Notes: generated from the letters alone by a model not told the origin. A stretch of 8,071 bases of DNA from Planctomycetota bacterium (GCA_021818605.1 JAKAUH010000132.1:1-8071), one strand, 5' to 3'; positions 1-6,257 are shown, counted from the first letter of the stretch. Numbers and translations are program-made.

Positions 1-206
1 GGGATGCGGCGACAGCCGCATCGCGGATGCCGCCGCGCCAGTCGCTTGATCGCGCGGATAAGGGCCGGCTCATCCGGCCTGGGCTCGCGACGGCATCTTA
101 CGGTCGAGCGACACCGACCCATCACGCCGCAGACCCGCCGTTGCGAGACGCCGTTGCGCTCACCGAGAGAGTCCGCCGCCGCTCGCCGCTGGTCGGGGGT
201 CACCAC
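1..206 (-). CDS. IS3-family transposase OrfB, N-terminal part (cut by window edge)
   Basis: Reading on the minus strand from GTG at 206 gives 68 codons: VVTPDQRRAAADSLGERNG, then a helix-turn-helix segment VSQRRVCGVMGRCRS, then EPALIRAIKRLARRHP. This is the N-terminal region that precedes the DDE catalytic core of IS3 OrfB; the core lies beyond position 1. The frame is +1 relative to orfA and overlaps its 3' end, so OrfB would be made either from its own GTG or as an OrfAB fusion by slippage on the A6 run at 212-207. Compared with the family consensus I remember (RYGYRRI and STQRY), three tyrosines are cysteine here (codons at 95-93, 20-18 and 14-12), so the copy may be decayed. Confidence 0.72.
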   Translation of the reverse strand, partial: MVTPDQRRAAADSLGERNGVSQRRVCGVMGRCRSTVRCRREPRPDEPALIRAIKRLARRHPRCGCRRI

Positions 207-474
207 TTTTTTGTGCGATGTCGTGGAGCATCTGCTTGTCAAGCATCAGCTCGACTACCAGCCGCTTGAGCCGCTCGACCTCGGACTCGAGCTCCCGGCA
301 GCGGCGGTCGGCATCGACCACGGCGGGGTCGTGCCGCTGGCGCCAGCGGTCGTAGGTCGTCTCACCGATGCCGATCTTGCGGCAAGCGTGCGAGACAGCC
401 AGTCCCCTGGCCAGGTCACGGTCGACGTCACGGAGCGATCTCGCCACCTGGTCGGCAGTCCGTTGCTTCTTCAT
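160..474 (-). CDS. IS3-family transposase OrfA
   Basis: This 104-residue protein is the DNA-binding subunit of an IS3-type transposase. Residues about 5-50 form a helix-turn-helix of the Tnp_1 type, with the typical stretch ACRKIGIGETTYDRW. Residues about 56-89 are a heptad-patterned coiled coil (RELESEVERLKRLVVEL) used for multimerisation, ending in the family-typical LDKQMLHDIAQK. The ATG at 474 has a strong AGGAGG Shine-Dalgarno sequence at 485-480 with 5 bases between. The last 15 or so residues (GDPRPAASGG...) are low-complexity, as expected when translation runs past the point where orfB should take over. A run of six A (minus strand, 212-207) marks that junction. Length is normal for a complete OrfA. 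Confidence 0.85.
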   Translation of the reverse strand: MKKQRTADQVARSLRDVDRDLARGLAVSHACRKIGIGETTYDRWRQRHDPAVVDADRRCRELESEVERLKRLVVELMLDKQMLHDIAQKSGDPRPAASGGGLSR

Positions 475-540
475 GGGCCCCTCCTGGGCACAGTCTAGCG
501 AGCGACTCCCATTTCAGGTGGACCAGTTTTTGGGGCGTAG

Positions 541-857
541 ACCAAGCGCGCAAGACGAACGCCTGATGCTCCGTTATGCCGACGGCAGACCGCTCGGAAT
601 CCGGACAGCAAGAAGGAAGACAGCGCAAAACATTGGACGCATGCCTGCCCGCAGCAGTGACAGCTACGCGAATCCCACGTTCGAGCGGCACGTTCCGGTG
701 GCTCGGGGATGAAGTCTTGGGTAGACTGGCCCATCCCCAGATCTTTTAAACCCTTGCCCATCTGCCTTGAGGATGCGTCGGTCCATCCTCATTCCAATGC
801 GTTGTCCGGTTTGTTTGTTGTTAATTCCGAGTCTCTAATCCTTGAGGACGAACGCCC
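541..857. other. gene-free interval between IS and TIGR03067 gene
   Basis: I see no convincing gene on either strand in these 317 bases; the open frames present have no recognisable motif. The only local structure is an 8-bp perfect inverted repeat (TGAGGATG at 768-775 and CATCCTCA at 784-791, 8-base loop), about 65 bases before the next start codon. It could be an operator or an mRNA hairpin. A TCTAAT at 834-839 resembles a -10 box, but lies so close to the start codon that the leader would lose its ribosome binding site. Confidence 0.5.
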
Positions 858-1373
858 ATGCCACTGCCGAACCGAACGGGTCCGCGTGCCTCCGCCCTCG
901 CCACCGTGATGTTCGCCGCGACGGCCGCCGCGCTTGGCGCCGTCATGCTCCTGAGCGCCTGCGCCGGGTCGGCGCGGGCCGATGACAGGGCGCCTGCGAA
1001 GGCCCTCAAGGAGCTCAAGGGGACCTGGATATCCGACGATCCCATCGAGTCGAAATGGACCTTCGAGGGCGAGACCCTCAAGGCCAGCGTCAACGGCATG
1101 GACTACACCTGCAAGGTCAAGGTGGACCCCAAGGCCAGCCCCGCCACCATCGACTTCCAGATCGACGAGGGCCCCGAGGAAGCCAGGGGGATGACCTCGA
1201 AGTGCATTTACAAGCTCGAGGACGGCAAGCTCATCCTGTGCGTCGCGATGCCCGGCAAGGACCGGCCCAAAGAGTTCGAGACCGTGGAAGAAGAGTCGTT
1301 CCTCTTCGAGCTCACGAAGGAGAATCCCGGGGACAAGGACAAGGACACGAAGAAGCAGGAGAAGAAGGATTGA
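858..1373 (+). CDS. exported TIGR03067-domain protein
   Basis: This 171-residue protein is probably secreted or lipid-anchored. Residues 1-41 form a signal peptide: basic start, hydrophobic stretch about 13-32, then LLSAC (31-35), which fits a lipobox with Cys35, or alternatively cleavage after ARA at 41. The mature part begins with LKELKGTW and continues through a beta-rich domain with YTCKVKVDPKASPATIDF, an IYKLEDGKLILCVA strand pair, and RPKEF. This order (LxGTW ... DPxxxPxxID ... GIYxLxGDxLxLC ... RPxxF) is what I know from TIGR03067, a domain abundant in Planctomycetes with no established function. The C-terminus is a lysine/aspartate-rich tail (KDKDTKKQEKK). The ATG is supported by GAGGA at 844-848, nine bases upstream. 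It appears to be a single-gene unit. Confidence 0.85.
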   Translation: MPLPNRTGPRASALATVMFAATAAALGAVMLLSACAGSARADDRAPAKALKELKGTWISDDPIESKWTFEGETLKASVNGMDYTCKVKVDPKASPATIDFQIDEGPEEARGMTSKCIYKLEDGKLILCVAMPGKDRPKEFETVEEESFLFELTKENPGDKDKDTKKQEKKD

Positions 1374-1382
1374 CGGTGCGAC

Positions 1383-1413
1383 AGCGGGGCCGGTCGCCTG
1401 CGATCGCCCCGCT
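1383..1413 (+). terminator. possible hairpin after the TIGR03067 gene
   Basis: A perfect 8-bp stem (AGCGGGGC at 1383-1390 and GCCCCGCT at 1406-1413) with a 15-base loop starts ten bases after the stop codon. No T-run follows, so it is not a standard intrinsic terminator. It could protect the 3' end or assist Rho-dependent termination. Confidence 0.3.
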
Positions 1414-1450
1414 CGTCCCCGGCCTGGTGGTTGTCCAGGCGCTGATTTCT

Positions 1451-1855
1451 CTACGGCCCTGGCTTTCGAACCTCGGTCGCTTCCTGCTCGCAGCGCTCCT
1501 GGCGAAGCTGGCCCCAGACCTCGACGAACGCGCGGGCCTCGGCGTCGCGCCACGACAGACCGGCGTCCTCCAGTTCGTTGGCTCGACGCCCCCAACGCTC
1601 GCGCCAGCCCTGCGGCCAGCCAGCGATCACGCCGCGGTAGGCCGGCGGATGTGACACAGGTGGCGTGCTCGATCGCTCCTGGTCGCCGGCCCGCGCGACG
1701 AACGGCCCACCCGGCCGCCTCGTCGGATTCTCTGACCCTGCCGACGCGCCATCATGGCCGTATCCTTCGTCCCCGAACTCCATCGAGAGCCATCCCTGGA
1801 CGCACTGAGACCGAGGCCCACCTCGGCCTCGCTTCAGAGTCGCCAGATCGCTCAC
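1451..1855 (-). CDS. hypothetical protein, possibly a gene remnant
   Basis: The minus strand holds a 134-codon frame of unknown function starting at GTG 1855, with a purine-rich GGGGAAG a few bases upstream. Only the C-terminal half looks like protein: PAYRGVIAGWPQGWRERWG followed by RRANELEDAGLSWRDAEARAFVEVW, a tryptophan-rich, helical, charged segment with high G/C at third positions. It resembles short uncharacterised planctomycete proteins I have seen near mobile DNA, but I cannot name a family. The N-terminal half is low-complexity. A later GTG at 1657 would give a 68-residue protein made only of the convincing part. It lies between two plus-strand genes and has no partner. It may be a fragment of a larger lost gene or a shadow frame. 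Confidence 0.4.
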   Translation of the reverse strand: MSDLATLKRGRGGPRSQCVQGWLSMEFGDEGYGHDGASAGSENPTRRPGGPFVARAGDQERSSTPPVSHPPAYRGVIAGWPQGWRERWGRRANELEDAGLSWRDAEARAFVEVWGQLRQERCEQEATEVRKPGP

Positions 1856-2047
1856 GGCTCTTCCCCTTCAGTGGATGACCGGTGGAATCGCCTCCGTGAT
1901 GCCTGGTACGGGTGGAGTCTTCCGAATCGCTCTAAAGGATTATTCGACGCACGGATCCAATCGGTCTACCTATTTTGTGCAAATTCATCAATTTCTCGCC
2001 AAATTGACATCGCAATTCAACACGACCCAGGGATTTCGACAGGGCCA
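1856..2047 (+). other. leader of the permease gene
   Basis: This stretch is open in the permease frame but is not treated as coding. From about 1930 to 2020 it is distinctly AT-richer than the genes and does not show their third-position G/C preference. It probably holds the permease promoter. A perfect TTGACA lies at 2004-2009, but no good -10 hexamer follows at the right distance, so I do not assign a promoter. Confidence 0.4.
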
Positions 2048-3514
2048 ATGATGTCAGAAAACCACACGACACCGGCCGAAGCGGATGAACCGGGCCTGGC
2101 GAAGGGGGCGATGCCGGCCGAGTTCGGCCTGCCGACGGCGGTCTTCGTTGTGGTGGCGAGCATGGTCGGCGCGGGGGTGCTGACGACGTCGGGCTACACG
2201 ATGGCCTCGGTCGGCAGTAATGCCTGGATGCTGATCCTGTGGGTGATCGGGGGGCTGACCGCCATTTGCGGCGCTCTGACGCTCGCCGAGCTCTCGGCCG
2301 CGTTGCCGCAGACTGGCGGCGATTACGTTTACCTGCGTGCGTCGTATGGTCCGCTGCCGGCGTTCCTGTCGGGCTGGGTGTCTTTTTTGATCGGCTTCGC
2401 GGGACCGAGCGCGGCCTCAGCCTTCGCCTCGGCCAAGTACCTGCTGGAGCCGTTCCAGGCCGAGCTCTCGCCCATGCTGGCCTCGATCAGGATCGATATC
2501 GTCATTCTGGAGCGCGGGGTGGCGACGGTTTTGATTGGGCTCTTTGCCGCGATCCACCTGGTCGGCCGGCGCCAGACGGCGCACGTGCAGGGCTGGATCA
2601 CGGCCCTCAAGCTCGTGCTGCTCGTCGCCTTCGCGGCGGCCGGCCTGGTGGCCGGGTGGCCGAGCCGGTCCCACATCGCGGACTGGAAGCCGGTCACCGA
2701 CTCCACGGGGATGCTGGCCCTCCTGAGCTCGCTGGTTTACATCTACTACGCGTACACCGGCTGGAACGCCGCGTCGTACATGGCGGGCGAGGTCCGCGAC
2801 CCCCAGCGCCTGTTGCCGAGGGCGATTCTGCTGGGCACCGGCGGCGTGCTCGTCATCTACATGGCGGTCAACGCCATGTACGCCATGGCCCTGACGCCGA
2901 ACGACCTCAACGCGATCATCAACGGTCCGGCGAACAAGAAGGGCTTCGACGCCGTCGCTCCCATTGCCGAGTTGGCGGCCCGGCAGCTTTTCGGCGATGG
3001 CTGGGCGCGGCCGCTGAGCGTGGCCGTTGGCCTGATGCTGCTCTCGAGCCTGAGCGCCTACCTGCTCATCGGCCCTCGGGTGATCTACGCCATGGCCGAG
3101 GCCGGCCAGTTCCCCGGCGTCGCCGCCCGGCTGCTCCCGCGGGCCCATACCCCCGGCGTTGCCACCGTGCTTCAGGTCGCAGTGACGCTGGTGCTGCTCT
3201 GGATCGGCTCGGTTCAGAGCATCATCATGTACGCCGGCGTCGGACTCTCGATCTTCTCAATGCTGGCGATGAGCTCCATCTTTATCCTGCGCTGGAGGCA
3301 ACCCGACCTGCCCCGGCCGTTCCGCACCCCCGGCTACCCGATCACCCCCGCGCTCTACCTGATCCTCACCGGCATGATGACCGCGGCCGCATTCAACCAG
3401 CACCAGAAGGAGTCGGGCCTGGCGCTGGCCAGCATTCTCATTGGCGTGCCGATTTATTACATCTGGCAAATGCTGTCCGCGAGGAAGCCGGTCGCCGACC
3501 GAACTCTCGAATGA
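2048..3514 (+). CDS. APC-superfamily amino-acid permease
   Basis: A 488-residue integral membrane transporter, of normal length for the family, with about 12 predicted TM helices. TM1 carries the unwound substrate-site motif in SMVGAGVLTTSG (residues about 38-49). TM2-3 contain LAELSAALPQTGGDYVYLR, the conserved APC pattern with acidic Glu and PxxGGxYxY. TM6 carries YIYYAYTGWN followed by GEVRDPQRLLPRA (about 231-260), and GPRVIYAMAEAGQFP (about 342) matches the loop after TM8. The C-terminal PRPFRTPGYPITPALYL resembles LAT/YfnA-type transporters. It probably moves an amino acid across the inner membrane; the substrate cannot be told. Two adjacent ATGs (2048 and 2051) are possible starts. The Shine-Dalgarno sequence is weak (AGGG at 2041-2044), and upstream in-frame codons look non-coding. 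It appears monocistronic. Confidence 0.88.
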   Translation: MMSENHTTPAEADEPGLAKGAMPAEFGLPTAVFVVVASMVGAGVLTTSGYTMASVGSNAWMLILWVIGGLTAICGALTLAELSAALPQTGGDYVYLRASYGPLPAFLSGWVSFLIGFAGPSAASAFASAKYLLEPFQAELSPMLASIRIDIVILERGVATVLIGLFAAIHLVGRRQTAHVQGWITALKLVLLVAFAAAGLVAGWPSRSHIADWKPVTDSTGMLALLSSLVYIYYAYTGWNAASYMAGEVRDPQRLLPRAILLGTGGVLVIYMAVNAMYAMALTPNDLNAIINGPANKKGFDAVAPIAELAARQLFGDGWARPLSVAVGLMLLSSLSAYLLIGPRVIYAMAEAGQFPGVAARLLPRAHTPGVATVLQVAVTLVLLWIGSVQSIIMYAGVGLSIFSMLAMSSIFILRWRQPDLPRPFRTPGYPITPALYLILTGMMTAAAFNQHQKESGLALASILIGVPIYYIWQMLSARKPVADRTLE

Positions 3515-3841
3515 CGACCGCATGAGGTCAACACGCCGCCCACCTCCCGATTCCGGCCCATCCCGGGCCCCTGGATCATGTAAAAAATACAAGGTGGAAA
3601 TCGACCATCTCGCGGGAAGATGACTCGCGCGCCGACCTTTCGCAATTGCTGCAAATCCCGATTCCACCAGACCTTCGCGATCGTCGTTCACGCCGGCGAT
3701 TCGGTGGCGTCTCCCGTCCGGCATAACCGTTGCTTTCACCACCACGGGCCGCTCGCGTCGGCGAACTCGTCGCGATCGGCACAGTGCGAACCATGGCCGC
3801 GATAATTCGTGATTTCCGCCCAAGTTGCCCGAGGTGGCTCG

Positions 3842-3850
3842 TGATATACT
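3842..3850 (+). promoter_or_regulatory. candidate extended -10 promoter
   Basis: TGATATACT at 3842-3850 matches the extended -10 form TGnTATAAT with one change. A TTGCCC at 3825-3830 is a possible -35, but the spacer is only 14 bases, which is acceptable only because extended -10 promoters depend less on the -35. If used, it would give a 5' leader of roughly 375 bases before the repeat gene at 4235. Confidence 0.35.
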
Positions 3851-3959
3851 TCAACCGATGGTTCATCACCGAGAGCGCGCATCCTGATCGATCGGGCCGG
3901 CGGGCAAATGTTCCCTCGCGGGGACATCGCCCGTCGGCGCAGATCGATTCCGGGTCCTG

Positions 3960-3981
3960 GCCGACGGGCCGGCCCGTCGGC
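3960..3981. repeat. 22-bp perfect GC palindrome
   Basis: Each 11-base half mirrors the other exactly: the left arm begins GCCGACGGGC (3960-3969) and the right arm ends GCCCGTCGGC (3972-3981). A direct copy of the right arm is at 3929-3938, and similar CCGACGG cores occur near 4078-4096. No T-run follows, so it is not a terminator. It could be a dimeric regulator site or, as RNA, a stem in a structured leader. Confidence 0.55.
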
Positions 3982-4234
3982 TGAAACCGAACGGGACGGG
4001 TCAGGCCGAGCGACGCCGGGCCGCCACCGGCGGGGAGTACCCGTTGGCCGGGCGCCAGGCGGCCTCGCGATGCCTCGCCCGACGGGTTTCCGACGGCCGG
4101 CGCATCTTACTTGCGTGATGGAACGGGGGGCCTTCTCACGGACGGGACCGCACCTCCTGGGGCTGATTCGAGCCGATCGACCACTAATGGCGAATCGCGA
4201 CAGGGATGCCCGAGGATCCGCCGAGGAGTCCTGC

Positions 4235-5275
4235 ATGTTCACGTCCACGAAAGCGATGCGATGGGCCGCCCTGGCGGCCTTCGCGTTCTTCGGGGGGTCG
4301 TCCACGTCGGCGTGGGCCACTTACGGCGGCGGCTTCTGCCACCGCTGCGCCGCGCCGGCGGTGGTCGAGAGCCAGTGCAACGTCGTCGCCCTGACCCCCC
4401 AGGTGCAGACCGTCTATCAGACCGTGTACGAGACGGTCTACGACTATGTCCCCACCACGGTCATGGAGACCCGCTACCGGATGGGCTACCGGACGGAAAA
4501 CTACACCGTCATGCGGCCCGTCTCCGAGACCAGCTACGTCGAGCGGCCGTATACCGTGATGAAGCCGGTCTATCAGACCGTCAACCACGAGCGGAAATAC
4601 ACCGTGATGAAGCCGGTGTACCAGACCGAGCGCCGCGAGCGCCGGTACACCGTGCAGAAGCCCGTGTATCAGACCGTCAACCAGGTCCGGAATTACACCG
4701 TGATGAAGCCGGTGATGCGGACCCAGCAGATGGAACGCCGCTACACGGTGCGAAAGCCCGTGTACCAGACCGTCAACCAGCAGCGCAATTACACAGTGAT
4801 GAAGCCGGTCTATCAGACCGAGCGCCGCGAGCGTCGGTATACTGTGATGAAGCCGGTCTATCAGACCGCCGTCCAGCAGCGGCGGTACACCGTGATGAAG
4901 CCGGTGTATGAGACATCCATGGTCGAGCAGCCCTACACCGTCTGCCGGCCGGTGACGACCTGCCGCCAGGTGGTGGTCGAGACCGGCTATTACGAGCGGC
5001 AGTACACCACCACGCCCGGTCCGGTCGTCGAGCGGAAGGTCCGTGTTCCGGTCGAGGATTGCGGCTGCGAGCGCCGCGGACTCTTCGGCTGCGGGCACCG
5101 CAGGAAGGTGACGGCAACCGTCGCCGTCCAGTGCCCGCCGCGAACCGTCAGCCGTCGCGTGTTCGTCTCGCGCCCGGTCGTCCGGAATGTCTCCGAGACC
5201 CGCTACGTCCGCGAGACCATGGTCCGCCAGGTGCCCGTCCAGACATGCCAGGACGCCGCCGAGGTGCTTGTGTAG
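4235..5275 (+). CDS. YTV-repeat secreted protein, N-terminal part (ends at in-frame TAG)
   Basis: This 346-residue frame encodes an exported repeat protein. Residues 1-28 are a signal peptide ending in SAWA, followed by a Cys pair in FCHRC (34-38) and a Tyr/Val-rich stretch. Residues 90-233 are nine exact 16-residue repeats with consensus YTVMKPVYQTxxxERR, then a degenerate tenth (YTVCRPV) and a Cys-rich linker (CGCERRGLFGCGHRR). The repeats are basic and tyrosine-rich. They match the 'YTV' motif I remember from cell-wall proteins of the planctomycete Rhodopirellula baltica, so a cell-envelope structural role is likely but not proven. ATG 4235 has GAGGAG at 4223-4228, six bases upstream. The TAG at 5273-5275 interrupts a longer frame that continues to 5797, and this is probably only the first two-thirds of the gene. 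Confidence 0.8.
   Translation: MFTSTKAMRWAALAAFAFFGGSSTSAWATYGGGFCHRCAAPAVVESQCNVVALTPQVQTVYQTVYETVYDYVPTTVMETRYRMGYRTENYTVMRPVSETSYVERPYTVMKPVYQTVNHERKYTVMKPVYQTERRERRYTVQKPVYQTVNQVRNYTVMKPVMRTQQMERRYTVRKPVYQTVNQQRNYTVMKPVYQTERRERRYTVMKPVYQTAVQQRRYTVMKPVYETSMVEQPYTVCRPVTTCRQVVVETGYYERQYTTTPGPVVERKVRVPVEDCGCERRGLFGCGHRRKVTATVAVQCPPRTVSRRVFVSRPVVRNVSETRYVRETMVRQVPVQTCQDAAEVLV
4502..4933 (+). repeat. nine 48-bp tandem coding repeats
   Basis: Nine consecutive 48-base units begin at 4502, 4550, 4598, 4646, 4694, 4742, 4790, 4838 and 4886, each encoding a 16-residue YTV unit without any insertion or deletion. Within each unit YTVxKPV is nearly fixed, while positions 11-16 vary (VNHERK, ERRERR, VNQVRN, QQMERR). 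The ERRERR and VN(Q/H) types tend to alternate, hinting at a 32-residue higher-order unit. Confidence 0.9.
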
Positions 5276-5674
5276 TACATCTCCGTCACCTCCGGCCAGA
5301 TGGTGGCCGAGGAGCACGTCGACCCGTACGAGGTCCAGACCTGCCAGTACGTCGCCGAGCAGCGCACCGAGACGATCCCCGTCACCACCTGCCAGATGGC
5401 CAGCGAGGAGCACGTCGAGCCGTACGAGGTCCAGACCTGCGAGATGGTGGCCGAGCAGCGCCAGGAGACGATCCCCGTCACCACCTGCCAGATGGTGGCC
5501 GAGGAGCACGTCGAGCCGTACGAGGTCCAGACCTGTCAGTACGTCGCCGAGGAACGCACCGAGTCGATCCCGGTGACGACCTGTCAGATGGTCGCCGAGC
5601 AACACACCGAGCGCGTGCCGGTGACCACCTGCCGGATGGTGGCCGAGACGGCCAGCCGGCAGGTTCCCGTGTGC
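5243..5674 (+). repeat. nine 48-bp Cys/Glu-rich tandem coding repeats spanning the TAG
   Basis: Nine 16-codon units start at 5243, 5291, 5339, 5387, 5435, 5483, 5531, 5579 and 5627. Two types occur: TCQMVAEEHVEPYEVQ and TCQYVAEQRTETIPVT. The first unit (5243-5290) contains the TAG as its eleventh codon, where the matching units at 5339, 5435 and 5531 all have GAG (Glu). The unbroken 48-base period across the stop shows that both sides belong to one gene. Confidence 0.88.
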
Positions 5675-5797
5675 GTGCCCGAGCAGGTGCCCGTCACCGT
5701 GACGCGCTGCGTCGCCCGCGTCGTCCCGCGGACGATCGCCGTGCAGCAGTGCACGATGGTCCCGGTGGCCGTGCCGACCTGCCAGACCTGCAACTGA
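5300..5797 (+). CDS. YTV-type repeat protein, C-terminal part (downstream of TAG)
   Basis: This 165-codon frame is the continuation of the gene at 4235 and lies in the same reading frame; between 5276 and 5299 the frame is also open. It encodes Cys/Glu-rich 16-residue units, then a Val/Pro/Cys-rich end (VPVCVPEQVPVTVTRC ... VPTCQTCN). One Cys sits at position 2 of nearly every unit, which suggests disulfide cross-linking outside the cytoplasm. The first ATG (5300) has no ribosome binding site and lies within a repeat unit, and the product would lack a signal peptide. It is therefore unlikely to be a separate functional gene. It is either the lost C-terminus of a nonsense-mutated gene or reached by readthrough. 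The full frame 4235-5797 would have about 520 codons. Confidence 0.7.
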   Translation: MVAEEHVDPYEVQTCQYVAEQRTETIPVTTCQMASEEHVEPYEVQTCEMVAEQRQETIPVTTCQMVAEEHVEPYEVQTCQYVAEERTESIPVTTCQMVAEQHTERVPVTTCRMVAETASRQVPVCVPEQVPVTVTRCVARVVPRTIAVQQCTMVPVAVPTCQTCN

Positions 5798-5813
5798 ACC
5801 GACCTCGATTGAG

Positions 5814-5853
5814 AAAAAAACCGGCCGCTCCGAACCCTTCGCGGCGGCCTTTT
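5814..5853 (+). terminator. first, weaker terminator-like hairpin
   Basis: A run of A (5814-5820) is followed by GGCCGC (5823-5828), a 15-base loop, GCGGCC (5844-5849) and TTTT (5850-5853). The 6-bp stem is short. The A-run on one side and T-run on the other would also allow it to act on minus-strand transcripts. Confidence 0.4.
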
Positions 5854-5856
5854 CGC

Positions 5857-5906
5857 GGCGGCGGCCCGGACGACCACACTCGGTCGACCGGGCCGCCGCC
5901 TTTTTT
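5857..5906 (+). terminator. strong intrinsic terminator after the YTV gene
   Basis: A perfect 13-bp stem (GGCGGCGGCCCGG at 5857-5869 with CCGGGCCGCCGCC at 5888-5900) is followed at once by six T (5901-5906). The loop itself contains a second 5-bp stem (CGACC at 5871-5875, GGTCG at 5882-5886) separated from the main stem by one A/A mismatch. It lies 60 bases after the final stop codon and separates the YTV gene from the cassette on the right. Confidence 0.85.
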
Positions 5907-5918
5907 GGGAAACCGGAT

Positions 5919-5949
5919 TTAACCGCGAAAAACACGAAAAACACGAAAA
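5919..5949 (+). repeat. 9-base tandem motif (CGAAAAACA)
   Basis: CGAAAAACA occurs at 5926-5934 and 5935-5943, with a third partial copy CGAAAA at 5944-5949, preceded by TTAACCG. I remember similar CGAAAxACA-type tandem motifs between genes in many planctomycete and other environmental genomes, but no established function. It directly follows the strong terminator. Confidence 0.6.
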
Positions 5950-6257
5950 TGGGATGGGATGGATGGGCTGGCATCCTGGTGAACCCCCGGGCAGGACAAA
6001 CGCCGCTCCCCGGTTGAGGCGATGAGGGCTGGCCGAGCGAGGTCGAGGCGGGGCGCTGGAAAGGCCGAACCGCTGTGACCAGGATGGTGTCTACCTCCTG
6101 GCCGGCCAGGTGGGGATGGTCGCCGTCTGTCCAGCGGACGGCCTCGATCGAGTCGCAGACGACCGGGCTCCGGGAGTCCATCGATCGAAATCGGACCGGT
6201 GCCATTTGTTATCAAGATGCCCCATTCGCCCGCCGCCGAGGAACGACCCAACCGCGC
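5950..6257. other. interval without a recognised gene
   Basis: These 308 bases lie between the tandem motif and the RNA ligase gene. Frames are open on both strands but show no motif. The minus-strand stretch VVCDSIEAVRWTDGDHPHL (about 6170-6110) looks slightly protein-like, but I cannot assign it and found no start with a ribosome binding site. I see no clear promoter for the downstream cassette. Confidence 0.4.

Larger units (their letters stand above)
1..540 (-). mobile_element. IS3-family insertion sequence, 5' part
   Basis: The left edge holds the start of an IS3-type element read on the minus strand: orfA (474 to 160) and the beginning of orfB (206 to beyond position 1). The outer end is not fixed. 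The stretch 515-540, just upstream of orfA, is where a terminal inverted repeat would be expected, but the other end lies outside the window, so the repeat and target-site duplication cannot be confirmed. The 540 boundary is an estimate. The family call comes from the two-ORF layout and the OrfA/OrfB motifs. Confidence 0.75.
3515..4234. other. long gene-free leader region
   Basis: I find no gene in these 720 bases; open frames on both strands lack motifs or ribosome binding sites. The region contains an extended -10 promoter candidate (3842-3850), a 22-bp perfect palindrome (3960-3981) and several related GC-rich repeats between 3929 and 4100. All lie upstream of the repeat-protein gene at 4235, so they may make up a long structured 5' leader. 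Confidence 0.5.

Noticed and set aside
811..839. Promoter TTGTTT-17-TCTAAT before the TIGR03067 gene
   Set aside because: The -10 is good, but transcription would start at or inside the ribosome binding site at 844-848, which makes it unlikely.
1754..2047. N-terminal extension of the permease to ATG 1754
   Set aside because: The extra 98 residues have no transporter features, the DNA is AT-richer with no G/C third-position bias, and the normal family N-terminus begins just after ATG 2048.
3555..3569. Terminator after the permease (GGCCC/GGGCC)
   Set aside because: Only a 5-bp stem and no T-run directly after it.
3908..4234. N-terminal extension of the YTV protein
   Set aside because: It would bury a clear signal peptide inside the protein; ATG 4235 has a near-ideal GAGGAG six bases upstream.
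4184..6205. 673-codon minus-strand open frame opposite the repeat gene
   Set aside because: It is the antisense shadow of the regular, GC-biased repeats. Its His/Leu/Gly/Asp-rich pattern mirrors the plus-strand repeat and no start signal is seen.
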